DNA from: an uncultured Prevotella sp.
GTDB lineage: Bacteria; Bacteroidota; Bacteroidia; Bacteroidales; Bacteroidaceae
Direction of reading: 5' to 3'
DNA: 49,705 nt
Assembly: GCA_900543975.1 (NCBI GenBank)
Contig: UQTI01000013.1
Location: 1 to 49,705 of the forward strand
The translations under genes were made by a program, and so were the position numbers. Shown one piece after another: positions 1 through 6,795 of this stretch. Every line of letters begins with the position of its first letter. Within the stretch, counting starts at the first letter, position 1. Below the pieces are notes generated by a model. That model ran no database searches. It saw only the letters and a list, made by a program, of their open reading frames with translations, and had not been told where the DNA came from.

Positions 1-325
1 TGGCAAACAGTTCTTGAATCTTCTGCCAGTCAGCATCATTGACATTTACTGCCACTTTTAATTTTGTGGGAGCATTTTCCAAAACTTTGTCTATGTGCTG
101 ATTGATGGTATCAACATTTTTGCTGATAGTAGTCACAGCACCACCTAATTTGGCTTCTACACGCTGATACTGCTGAATAGCAAACTCCAGTTCAAGTGTG
201 GCATTGATGAATGTATTGGTTGCCTTGTCAATGTCCTCACTCAACTGCTTCAACTCAGGAACACGGTTTACAAGTCCGTCTTCGGCTTGCTGTTCCTCAA
301 TCTCGTTTTCAACATCATTCTTCAT
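1..325 (-). CDS. Partial coiled-coil protein, C-terminus beyond the window
   Basis: The reading frame starts at the ATG ending at 325 and stays open to the left edge, so only the first 108 residues are visible. It begins MKNDVENEIEEQQAEDG and is rich in Glu, Gln, Asn and Val, with helical stretches that look like coiled coil. Its ATG overlaps the TGA of the upstream gene (ATGA, 322-325), which indicates translational coupling. I do not recognise the family with certainty. Paired small membrane and coiled-coil genes of this kind occur in mobilisation modules of Bacteroidota integrative elements, so that is a guess from context only. Confidence 0.6.
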   Translation of the reverse strand, partial: MKNDVENEIEEQQAEDGLVNRVPELKQLSEDIDKATNTFINATLELEFAIQQYQRVEAKLGGAVTTISKNVDTINQHIDKVLENAPTKLKVAVNVNDADWQKIQELFA

Positions 326-765
326 CTTATCGAAATCGGGTAAAAGCTAAAACTCCTCATCTGCGCATTATCATAAGCCAAGAATATCGTTAAAAATACA
401 GAAACTGCAAGGATGCAAGCCATGCAAATAACCAGAAACTGACGAAAGTGCTCACTTCGATACATCCTCTTTAGCCAATACCATGGATACGACATAAAAA
501 TAAATCGTGGCAAGGCTTTCATGGTTTGCGGTATGGGTGATTGCTCTATTGCCCTGGATTTCTTCGCTTGCATAAGCCTCATCATTGCTGCATATCGCTT
601 TTCCGTCAGTTGGATATTGCGATTAAGAGTCTCTGCATTTTTGTTGCAGTTAGCTGTGACGGTGTTATACATATTGGTAAGTTCCGTAAAGGAACCAACA
701 ATCTTGTCTACAGCCTCAAGTCGCATCATTGGGTAAGTGGATTTCGTCTCTTGCGACTGCACCAT
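322..765 (-). CDS. Small membrane protein, possible mobilisation accessory protein
   Basis: This 147-residue protein has a helical charged N-terminal half (about residues 1-75, with likely coiled coil around the NRNIQLTEKRYAAMM segment). One strong membrane segment follows near residues 109-130 (LVICMACILAVSVFLTIFLA), and the tail is short. The stop codon overlaps the start of the downstream coiled-coil gene by four bases, so the two probably act together. No enzyme motif is visible. The pair could belong to a mobilisable or conjugative element cut by the left edge, but no relaxase, integrase or attachment site is visible here, so function is open. Confidence 0.55.
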   Translation of the reverse strand: MVQSQETKSTYPMMRLEAVDKIVGSFTELTNMYNTVTANCNKNAETLNRNIQLTEKRYAAMMRLMQAKKSRAIEQSPIPQTMKALPRFIFMSYPWYWLKRMYRSEHFRQFLVICMACILAVSVFLTIFLAYDNAQMRSFSFYPISIR

Positions 766-861
766 AAAGATTCTTTACGAAAACGAGTCGTTTTAGAGAG
801 GTATCCGCAATCTTCAGATATCAAAAATATTATAGGTTGCGGATTTTAGGTTCTAATGATT

Positions 862-967
862 TGTCAGCTGTTTTCATCTTTTTGTGCCATTTTTGTCATA
901 TATGGGCATTCTGTCAGTTAAAAAAGGCATTTTGTCAGTTGGATAACCTCTTTGGCACATTTTTGGT
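862..967 (+). promoter_or_regulatory. Repeat array and possible promoter upstream of groES
   Basis: TGTCA occurs at 862, 894, 912 and 933. The two central copies sit in near-identical 15-mers, GGCATTCTGTCAGTT (905-919) and GGCATTTTGTCAGTT (926-940), 21 bp apart, i.e. two helical turns. A TTTGGCAC element at 951-958, followed by TTGGT at 963-967, resembles a sigma-54 -24/-12 promoter with an imperfect -12. No CIRCE element and no TAnnTTTG -7 box is evident in front of groES. Regulation by an activator bound to the repeats is inference. Confidence 0.4.
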
Positions 968-1073
968 ATAAACCAAGAATGAAAGCATTATTTAAAGTGT
1001 CTATCATTGCATAGTGATATGAAACCTTTATTGATGCTAAACATTAAAGAATAACAATTAAAAGACTAATATT

Positions 1074-1346
1074 ATGAACATTAAACCGTTAGCAGACAGA
1101 GTGCTTGTGTTACCTGCACAGGCTGAAGAGAAAGTTGGTGGAATCATTATTCCAGATACAGCAAAGGAGAAGCCCCAGCATGGAGCAGTTGTTGCTGTTG
1201 GACATGGTACTAAAGATGAGCCGATGGTTCTTAAAGAAGGTGACGAGATCCTTTATGGCAAATATTCTGGCACAGAGATTGAGTTTGAAGGAACCAAGTA
1301 TCTCATCATGCGTCAGAGCGATGTGCTCGCTGTTGTTCAGAAATAA
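1074..1346 (+). CDS. groES: Co-chaperonin GroES
   Basis: GroES forms the heptameric lid of the GroEL folding chamber in the cytoplasm. The 90-residue product has the usual length for the family. It starts MNIKPLADRVLVLP, carries the mobile-loop region with GGIIIPDTAKEKP, and later has the EGDEILYGKYSGTEI beta-barrel segment. It lies 112 bp upstream of groEL in the same orientation, the standard operon. The 3' end of the gene is the first unit of a short tandem repeat that fills much of the gap before groEL. Recognition is by conserved sequence and context. Confidence 0.97.
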   Translation: MNIKPLADRVLVLPAQAEEKVGGIIIPDTAKEKPQHGAVVAVGHGTKDEPMVLKEGDEILYGKYSGTEIEFEGTKYLIMRQSDVLAVVQK

Positions 1347-1417
1347 AAGAACAATTTGCTTTAGAAATAAAAAGCTTGTTGCTTTAGAACAAAAATAGCT
1401 TGTTGTTTAAGAAATTG
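1333..1417 (+). repeat. 23-24 bp tandem repeat seeded at groES 3' end
   Basis: Units begin at about 1333 (TTGTTCAGAAATAAAAG, containing the last codons and stop of groES), 1356 (TTGCTTTAGAAATAAAAAGC), 1379 (TTGCTTTAGAACAAAAATAG) and 1403 (TTGTTTAAGAAATTG). The period is 23-24 bp with drift between units. The array occupies most of the groES-groEL spacer. Confidence 0.7.
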
Positions 1418-1458
1418 AACAGATAGAATATTAGATTAAAATTTAATTAGATAAGAAA

Positions 1459-3087
1459 ATGGCTAAAGAAATAAAATATAATATCGAAGCACGTGATTTG
1501 CTTAAGAATGGTGTTGACAAATTGGCTAATGCCGTTAAGGTGACACTTGGTCCTAAAGGACGTAACGTGGTTATCGAGAAAAAATTTGGTGCCCCTCAGA
1601 TTACTAAGGATGGTGTGACCGTAGCAAAGGAAGTGGAGCTTGAAGACAAGTTCGAAAACACAGGCGCACAGCTCGTTAAGAGCGTAGCAAGCAAAACTGG
1701 CGACGATGCTGGCGACGGTACCACAACAGCTACCATCCTTACACAGGCCATTGTTACTGAGGGTCTGAAGAATGTTACAGCAGGTGCTAATCCTATGGAT
1801 TTGAAGCGCGGCATTGATAAGGCAGTCGGTTCGGTTGTCGATTTCATCAAGAAGAATGCTGAGCAGGTTGGTGACAACTATGACAAGATAGAGCAGGTGG
1901 CCACCGTGTCAGCAAACAACGATCCTGAGATTGGTAAGCTGTTGGCTGATGCCATGCGTAAAGTGTCAAAAGATGGTGTCATCACCATTGAAGAGAGCAA
2001 GAGCCGTGACACAAACATTGGCGTGGTTGAAGGCATGCAGTTTGACCGTGGCTATCTGAGCGGCTATTTCGTTACAGATGCCGACAAGATGGAGTGTGTT
2101 ATGGACAATCCATACATCCTTATCTATGATAAGAAGATTTCTTCAATAAAAGATCTTCTTCCTATCTTGCAGCCTGCTGCTGAGAATGGCCGTCCAATGC
2201 TTATCGTAGCTGAGGATGTTGACTCTGAGGCTCTTACCACATTGGTAGTGAACCGTTTGCGTGCTGGCTTAAAGATTTGTGCAGTAAAGGCTCCTGGTTT
2301 TGGCGATCGTCGCAAGGCCATGCTTGAGGATATTGCAGTTCTTACAGGTGGTGTGGTAATAAGTGAGGAGAAGGGCCTTTCGCTTGACAAGGCTACTCTT
2401 GATCTTTGTGGTACCTGCGACAAGGTTACTGTAACAAAGGATAACACCACCATCGTTAATGGTGCCGGCGACAAGCAGCTCATCGCAGACCGTGTTGCTC
2501 AGATTAAGAACGAGATTGCAAACACAACAAGCTCATATGACAAGGAGAAGCTTCAGGAACGTCTTGCAAAACTGTCAGGTGGCGTTGCTGTGCTCTATGT
2601 TGGTGCCAACAGCGAGGTTGAGATGAAGGAAAAGAAAGATCGTGTTGACGATGCTTTGTGTGCAACCCGTGCTGCTATTGAGGAAGGTGTTGTTGTTGGT
2701 GGTGGCACCACTTACATCCGTGCCCAGAAGGCTCTTGAGGGCTTAAAAGGCGACAATGCCGATGAGCAGACTGGTATCAACATCGTAATTCGTGCCATCG
2801 AAGAGCCTCTGCGTCAGATCGTTAAGAACGCTGGCGGCGAAGGTGCTGTCGTGGTTCAGAAGGTTCGCGAGGGTGAAGGCGACTTTGGTTACAATGCTCG
2901 TAAAGACATCTATGAAGATCTTCGTAAGGAAGGTGTTATAGATCCTGCAAAGGTGGAGCGTGTGGCTCTTGAGAACGCCGCTTCTATTGCTGGCATGTTC
3001 CTCACAACCGAGTGTCTGATCTGTGACAAGCCTGAGGAGAAACCCGCAATGCCTATGGCTCAGCCAGGAATGGGTGGCATGATGTAA
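1459..3087 (+). CDS. groEL: Chaperonin GroEL (60 kDa)
   Basis: This is the ATP-dependent double-ring chaperonin of the cytoplasm. At 542 residues it has family length. It has the N-terminal VTLGPKGRNV segment, the nucleotide-binding GDGTTT motif (residues 85-90), the apical VEGMQFDRGYLSGYF segment, and a Gly/Met-rich C-terminal tail ending GMGGMM. It is co-transcribed with groES and followed by a strong terminator hairpin. Nothing appears truncated or altered. Confidence 0.98.
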   Translation: MAKEIKYNIEARDLLKNGVDKLANAVKVTLGPKGRNVVIEKKFGAPQITKDGVTVAKEVELEDKFENTGAQLVKSVASKTGDDAGDGTTTATILTQAIVTEGLKNVTAGANPMDLKRGIDKAVGSVVDFIKKNAEQVGDNYDKIEQVATVSANNDPEIGKLLADAMRKVSKDGVITIEESKSRDTNIGVVEGMQFDRGYLSGYFVTDADKMECVMDNPYILIYDKKISSIKDLLPILQPAAENGRPMLIVAEDVDSEALTTLVVNRLRAGLKICAVKAPGFGDRRKAMLEDIAVLTGGVVISEEKGLSLDKATLDLCGTCDKVTVTKDNTTIVNGAGDKQLIADRVAQIKNEIANTTSSYDKEKLQERLAKLSGGVAVLYVGANSEVEMKEKKDRVDDALCATRAAIEEGVVVGGGTTYIRAQKALEGLKGDNADEQTGINIVIRAIEEPLRQIVKNAGGEGAVVVQKVREGEGDFGYNARKDIYEDLRKEGVIDPAKVERVALENAASIAGMFLTTECLICDKPEEKPAMPMAQPGMGGMM

Positions 3088-3145
3088 TGACGCTTTAAAA
3101 AAATATTGCAAGTTTAATTACGAAATATTGCAATGTAAAGATAAC

Positions 3146-3181
3146 AAAAGAGGGAGATGTGGTAACACATTTTCCTCTTTT
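3146..3181 (+). terminator. Rho-independent terminator of groESL
   Basis: AAAAGAGGGAGATGTG (3146-3161) and CACATTTTCCTCTTTT (3166-3181) form a 16-bp stem with two G-U pairs and a GTAA loop. It lies 59 bp after the groEL stop, and the 3' arm ends in a T run. Confidence 0.85.
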
Positions 3182-3225
3182 AAGTTATAAAAATGTTAAA
3201 ATGTGCAATTTTATAGCCATTTTAT

Positions 3226-3256
3226 TTTGTTTGTATTTATAAAGTAGTTATCTTTG
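3226..3256 (+). promoter_or_regulatory. Bacteroidota-type promoter after groEL
   Basis: TTTG (3226-3229), a 19-bp spacer, and TATCTTTG (3249-3256) match the -33/-7 consensus exactly. The predicted transcription start is near 3262. No convincing coding frame follows, so it probably drives the candidate small RNA. Confidence 0.65.
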
Positions 3257-3261
3257 CAATA

Positions 3262-3382
3262 GAAAAAGGACTGAAAATTATTTGGAAAATTCCAAAAAGG
3301 AAATTTTTTTGATTTGTTTTAGTAGATTAGTTTTAAGTAGTTTGTTTTTGAAAATCGGGTGTTGTGAAACATCCGATTTTTT
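3262..3382 (+). ncRNA. Candidate small RNA of about 120 nt
   Basis: This interval is bounded by a good promoter (3226-3256) and a strong terminator hairpin: 3351-3363 pairs with 3368-3380, a 13-bp stem with one G-U pair, then a T run to 3382. An internal inverted repeat TTTGGAA/TTCCAAA lies at 3281-3296. The only overlapping frame begins with TTG and runs through the terminator, so it is unlikely to be translated. No known RNA family was recognised. Confidence 0.5.
3351..3382 (+). terminator. Terminator hairpin ending the candidate small RNA
   Basis: AAAATCGGGTGTT pairs with AACATCCGATTTT around a GTGA loop, and the T run continues to 3382. The T run is on the plus strand only, so it does not fit as terminator of the minus-strand nitroreductase gene. 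Confidence 0.75.
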
Positions 3383-3429
3383 ATTTCTATGCTTGGCACG
3401 AATATTATCTAACAGATTTTGTATTTTCG

Positions 3430-4086
3430 TTATTTTTTTGGCCAGCCTACGGGGTTGTTCATGATAGGCAGCTGGTTGTCTGTCAAGGCGAGCAACTTAC
3501 GGATGCCGTCTGTGTCGTGTGTGGCACGAGGCACCGTGGCAAGACCAACACTTTGGCAATAAAGATTAATGTTTTCGCTCACGTTGCCTGCATCTACACA
3601 GCCCATCATTATGGTTTGTTCGTTCTTTGTACCTATAAGGTTGAAGTCGATGACCATGAGCAATGTCACAGGTGCTTCTTTTGCAAACGCCTGCTTGTAA
3701 CCGTTTGCGCTTCCTGTTATAAGCTCACGGTGGTCTCCATCGGCTTTTTGTGTGAGGCTGTTGGCAACAGCATCATACTCGTAAACGCCTTTTTCTGTGA
3801 ACACAAACAGTCGAATCTCTTTCTTGTTCATGGCCGAAGGTGCTGTGCGGTAGTTGTTGTTGCGACTCACTCCACAGGCTGCCCAGCAGAGGTCGCTCAG
3901 TTGCTGAAGGGTTAATGGGGTCGTGTCAAACTGACGAACTGAATGGCGTGTGCTCAACGCCTCTGTTACAGTTGACGATTTTGCCTTCATGTTTGGACGT
4001 GGCAGACTTATTGCCTGTTGCGCCATTGCTGAGCTGCCCATAAATAGTGTGGTTGCGAGCAAAGTGCCTTTTAGTAAGTTTTTCAT
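3430..4086 (-). CDS. Secreted nitroreductase-like protein (SagB/ThcOx type)
   Basis: This 218-residue protein has a clear signal peptide (MKNLLKGTLLATTLFMGSSAMAQ). It is followed by a nitroreductase-fold start, STRHSVRQFDTTPLTLQQLS, and an FMN-site-like RTAPSAMNKKEIRL segment. Later conserved parts are APVTLLMVIDF and DAGNVSENINLYCQSVGLATVPR. Family members bind FMN and reduce or oxidise small substrates, and the substrate here is unknown. An exported version is common in Bacteroidota. The gene appears monocistronic. Upstream it faces a 193-bp near-palindrome. Confidence 0.85.
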   Translation of the reverse strand: MKNLLKGTLLATTLFMGSSAMAQQAISLPRPNMKAKSSTVTEALSTRHSVRQFDTTPLTLQQLSDLCWAACGVSRNNNYRTAPSAMNKKEIRLFVFTEKGVYEYDAVANSLTQKADGDHRELITGSANGYKQAFAKEAPVTLLMVIDFNLIGTKNEQTIMMGCVDAGNVSENINLYCQSVGLATVPRATHDTDGIRKLLALTDNQLPIMNNPVGWPKK

Positions 4087-4137
4087 AATTTCTCGTTTCT
4101 TATTTTACTGACAATTTGACGTAAATGAAGGTCAATA

Positions 4138-4330
4138 GTTTAACCCAAATCGCTCATTAGGCCGTTTTATGTATTATTTTATAACTGCTTGCAGTCTTTT
4201 GGTTTTTAAGGTGCCTTTTGTTTGTTTTTAATTCGCAATAGCTCGCTATTACTCATTAAAAGCCAAACAAAATCCACTCTTCTAAAAATCCAAAATACAA
4301 GCAAGCCCTAACGACCGATTTGGGTTTAAC
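4138..4330. repeat. 193-bp near-palindrome, MITE-like
   Basis: Outer arms 4138-4164 and 4303-4330 match in inverted orientation (GTTTAACCCAAATCG versus CGATTTGGGTTTAAC, with mismatches further in). The complementarity continues inward: TGCTTG at 4186-4191 with CAAGCA near 4298-4303, and TTTTGTTTG near 4217 with CAAACAAAA near 4264. An AATAGC/GCTATT hairpin lies near the centre. There are no coding frames. It resembles a miniature inverted-repeat element or a very long hairpin. Confidence 0.6.
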
Positions 4331-4341
4331 CTCTTGTTTCA

Positions 4342-4737
4342 CTAAAGGTGAAAAATGAGAGCGAGGGCAAGGATGAGGAAGCCCCATGTTGACGCATAAC
4401 ACCATATGAGTTCCAGAAACGCTGTTCTTGTCTTTCCATGAATCTCCAGCTGGCTACTCTTGCCGAGTAGTTCTTGCTTGGTACCTTTCTTTGTTGCTAC
4501 AAAACATCCGAAGGGAATGAAAGGTAAGAAGAAGGCTGAGAGCATGACATAATAGATGCGCAGGTCTGAGCCTTGAATGCGGAACCCTCCATATAAGGAT
4601 GCTCCACAACCGTTCATGGTGTTGGCATTAGGAAAGTCTGAACCTGATGCCAATGGTGTGTCCTTGCGGCTATGACAGGTCTTGTAGATGACGCACCACA
4701 GCAGGACAACGATGGAGGTGATAATAACGATTTTCAT
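4342..4737 (-). CDS. Small membrane protein of unknown function
   Basis: The 131-residue product has an N-terminal membrane segment (about residues 3-19) and a Cys/Gly-bearing stretch NTMNGCGASLYGGF. A middle membrane segment follows around YYVMLSAFFLPFIPFGCFVA, and a C-terminal one ends in LILALALIFHL. I do not recognise a functional family. It lies 28 bp downstream of the Sel1-repeat gene on the same strand, so the two are probably one transcript. Confidence 0.7.
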   Translation of the reverse strand: MKIVIITSIVVLLWCVIYKTCHSRKDTPLASGSDFPNANTMNGCGASLYGGFRIQGSDLRIYYVMLSAFFLPFIPFGCFVATKKGTKQELLGKSSQLEIHGKTRTAFLELIWCYASTWGFLILALALIFHL

Positions 4738-4765
4738 AATTATAGCTTTTATAGATGATTTATGG

Positions 4766-6529
4766 CTATAGGTTTATCTTTCTTTTTCCCAACTCTTTCA
4801 GAGCTTCTTCGTTACCGTTCTTGGCTGCTTCTTCAAGCCACCGTTTTGCCGCTTGCTTGTCTTTCTTCACACCCTTGCCTTTCTTTAGACATAACGAGTA
4901 GTTATATTGCGCTTCAGGGCAATTGAGCTCGGCACCCTTATAGAAGCAGTCAGCAGCCTTGCTCCAATCAGGTGTCTTTGTCAATTCTTTTGCGCTATAG
5001 ATATTGCCAAGATTGTTATAAGCCATGCCGCTGTTCAGCGATGCTGCTTTCTGTAAGAGTGTTGTGGCTTTCTCCAAGTCTTGTTTCACAATGATTCCAT
5101 GTGCATAATAGTAGCCCATGTTGTTGAGCGCCTCTGGTAGGTTTTTCTCGCATGCTTGCTCCAGGTAGGTGACAGCTGTGATCGAGTCGTGTTTTATGCT
5201 TAGGTTAAGGTCATATAGCCACCAAAGAGCCTCTGTGTTTTGTTTCTCAGCTGCCTTTTTCAACCATGCTTCAGCCTGCTCATACTGCTCTTTATTATAA
5301 TAGGCAGATCCTACAAGAAGCTGTATATCAACAGAATCGCGACATTGAGGCTGTTCTCCCATCTCTATCGTGCTGTCATAGTTGGCTGCATCAAAATAGC
5401 AACCTGTCATGACACACATAGCATCTGCATTGTGTTGGCTTGCAGCTTTCTTTAGCCATTTTACTGCTTCAAGCGAGTCTCTCTCCATGCCATAGCCCTG
5501 CATGCAGTAACAGCCATACAACGCCTGTGCATCCACGTTGCCCAGTAGGGCAGACATTTTTGCATAATTACGCGACAGGCGTTCATTCTGAGGCACGTCT
5601 GTTCTCTCATGATAAATTTGAGACAGAAGATATGCTGCATAATCGTGACCGCAGTTGGCAGCCTTGTCAAAAAAGTTTAAGCCTGTATCTTTGTCTAAAG
5701 AATAGAGCTGTTTGTTATAATAGAGTGTTCCAAGGTTATAATAAGTCTCTCCCAACATCCGACGCTCCTGTGCTGTCATTAGTTTTGGTTTTTCAGCCTT
5801 TTTGTTGTTGATAAGCATCTGCCAATAATTAACCGCGCTTGTAGTGTCGTTGGCGTTGAAATAGAAGTTGCCAACACGATACTGTGCATTAAAAAATCCT
5901 CTTTTAGCACTTTTTTCGTACCAACGGACCGATTCGACAGAGTCTTTCTTAAATCCTTGAAGTCCCAAATAGTAAGCATCGCCAAGATAAGCAAGAGCTT
6001 CTACGTTGTTTTGCTTTGCTGCTTTCTGAATGTAAGAGATGCCTAATGGAATGTTCTTTTTAACATATTTTCCTTCTATGCAATATCTGCCATATAGATA
6101 TTGGGCGTTGTTCAGACCTTCATCAACAGCCATTTTAAGAAACTTTATTCCGTTAATGGTATCGCCTTTTTGTATCAGATTTAGTGATAAGAGATATGCC
6201 CTATTCTTGTCGATTTGCAATTTTGGCAAAATGTTCTTTTTGAAATTTGTCTTTGAAAAATCGGGCACATGTGGTAATGGTGTAATGATTGGCGTAAACT
6301 TAATTACGTTGCCCATCAATCCGTTCTTGTTTAGTTGTGTGCCTGCTTCCGATGATTTGTCAATACCATTTATTGTTCTCACACCCGTAAGGCCTACAAT
6401 TCCTCCAATTTTAGGCTTCTTTTTTAAAGCCTTTAAGGGGTTAATTTTGGCTTGTGCATTAATGTTTATGCACACCATGGTTAAAACGAGAGCCAAAAAG
6501 GTTCTTGATAACAGTTTTTTTCGTTTCAT
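4766..6529 (-). CDS. Secreted Sel1-like repeat protein
   Basis: This 587-residue protein has a signal peptide (VLTMVCININAQA) and then a long run of Sel1/TPR-type helical repeats from about residue 100 to the end. Repeat signatures include AQYLYGRYCIEGKYV, EALAYLGDAYYLGLQG, DAQALYGCYCMQGYGM and EAQYNYSLCLKKGKGV. Such repeats form a superhelix that binds partner proteins, with no catalysis expected. Its partner may be the small membrane protein encoded just downstream. A Bacteroidota -7 element reads TATCTTTG on the minus strand at 6593-6586. Confidence 0.9.
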   Translation of the reverse strand: MKRKKLLSRTFLALVLTMVCININAQAKINPLKALKKKPKIGGIVGLTGVRTINGIDKSSEAGTQLNKNGLMGNVIKFTPIITPLPHVPDFSKTNFKKNILPKLQIDKNRAYLLSLNLIQKGDTINGIKFLKMAVDEGLNNAQYLYGRYCIEGKYVKKNIPLGISYIQKAAKQNNVEALAYLGDAYYLGLQGFKKDSVESVRWYEKSAKRGFFNAQYRVGNFYFNANDTTSAVNYWQMLINNKKAEKPKLMTAQERRMLGETYYNLGTLYYNKQLYSLDKDTGLNFFDKAANCGHDYAAYLLSQIYHERTDVPQNERLSRNYAKMSALLGNVDAQALYGCYCMQGYGMERDSLEAVKWLKKAASQHNADAMCVMTGCYFDAANYDSTIEMGEQPQCRDSVDIQLLVGSAYYNKEQYEQAEAWLKKAAEKQNTEALWWLYDLNLSIKHDSITAVTYLEQACEKNLPEALNNMGYYYAHGIIVKQDLEKATTLLQKAASLNSGMAYNNLGNIYSAKELTKTPDWSKAADCFYKGAELNCPEAQYNYSLCLKKGKGVKKDKQAAKRWLEEAAKNGNEEALKELGKRKINL

Positions 6530-6585
6530 GATTTTTCGTGTTTAGTTTAACAATTGTGTTTTGCCGGGGTGCAGCTTGCCTGATG

Positions 6586-6593
6586 CAAAGATA
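6586..6593 (-). promoter_or_regulatory. -7 element for the Sel1-repeat gene
   Basis: TATCTTTG is read on the minus strand, about 60 bp upstream of the ATG at 6529. The -33 element is weak: no clear TTTG is found at the expected spacing. Confidence 0.45.
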
Positions 6594-6645
6594 TGAAAAA
6601 TATTCTTTCATAAAAGACTGTTAACAGTTTTTTTTATAATATATT

Positions 6646-6677
6646 TTTGGACTATCCCCAAAAATGAAGTATCTTTG
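6646..6677 (+). promoter_or_regulatory. Promoter of the GH92 gene
   Basis: TTTG (6646-6649), a 20-bp spacer and TATCTTTG (6670-6677) match the Bacteroidota consensus. The predicted leader is about 110 nt, A-rich and without visible strong structure. Confidence 0.65.
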
Positions 6678-6795
6678 CAAATATGAAAGTGATGAAACCT
6701 AAAAACATTGCTCAACTATAAAATAAAACCATCATAGCCATCATTACAAAAGCAATCAATAAATTATAACAATCAAAACAATCAAAAGACGTTAT

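Noticed and set aside
3282..3464. 60-residue frame inside the candidate small RNA
   Set aside because: It begins with TTG, runs through a strong terminator hairpin and ends inside the opposite-strand nitroreductase gene.
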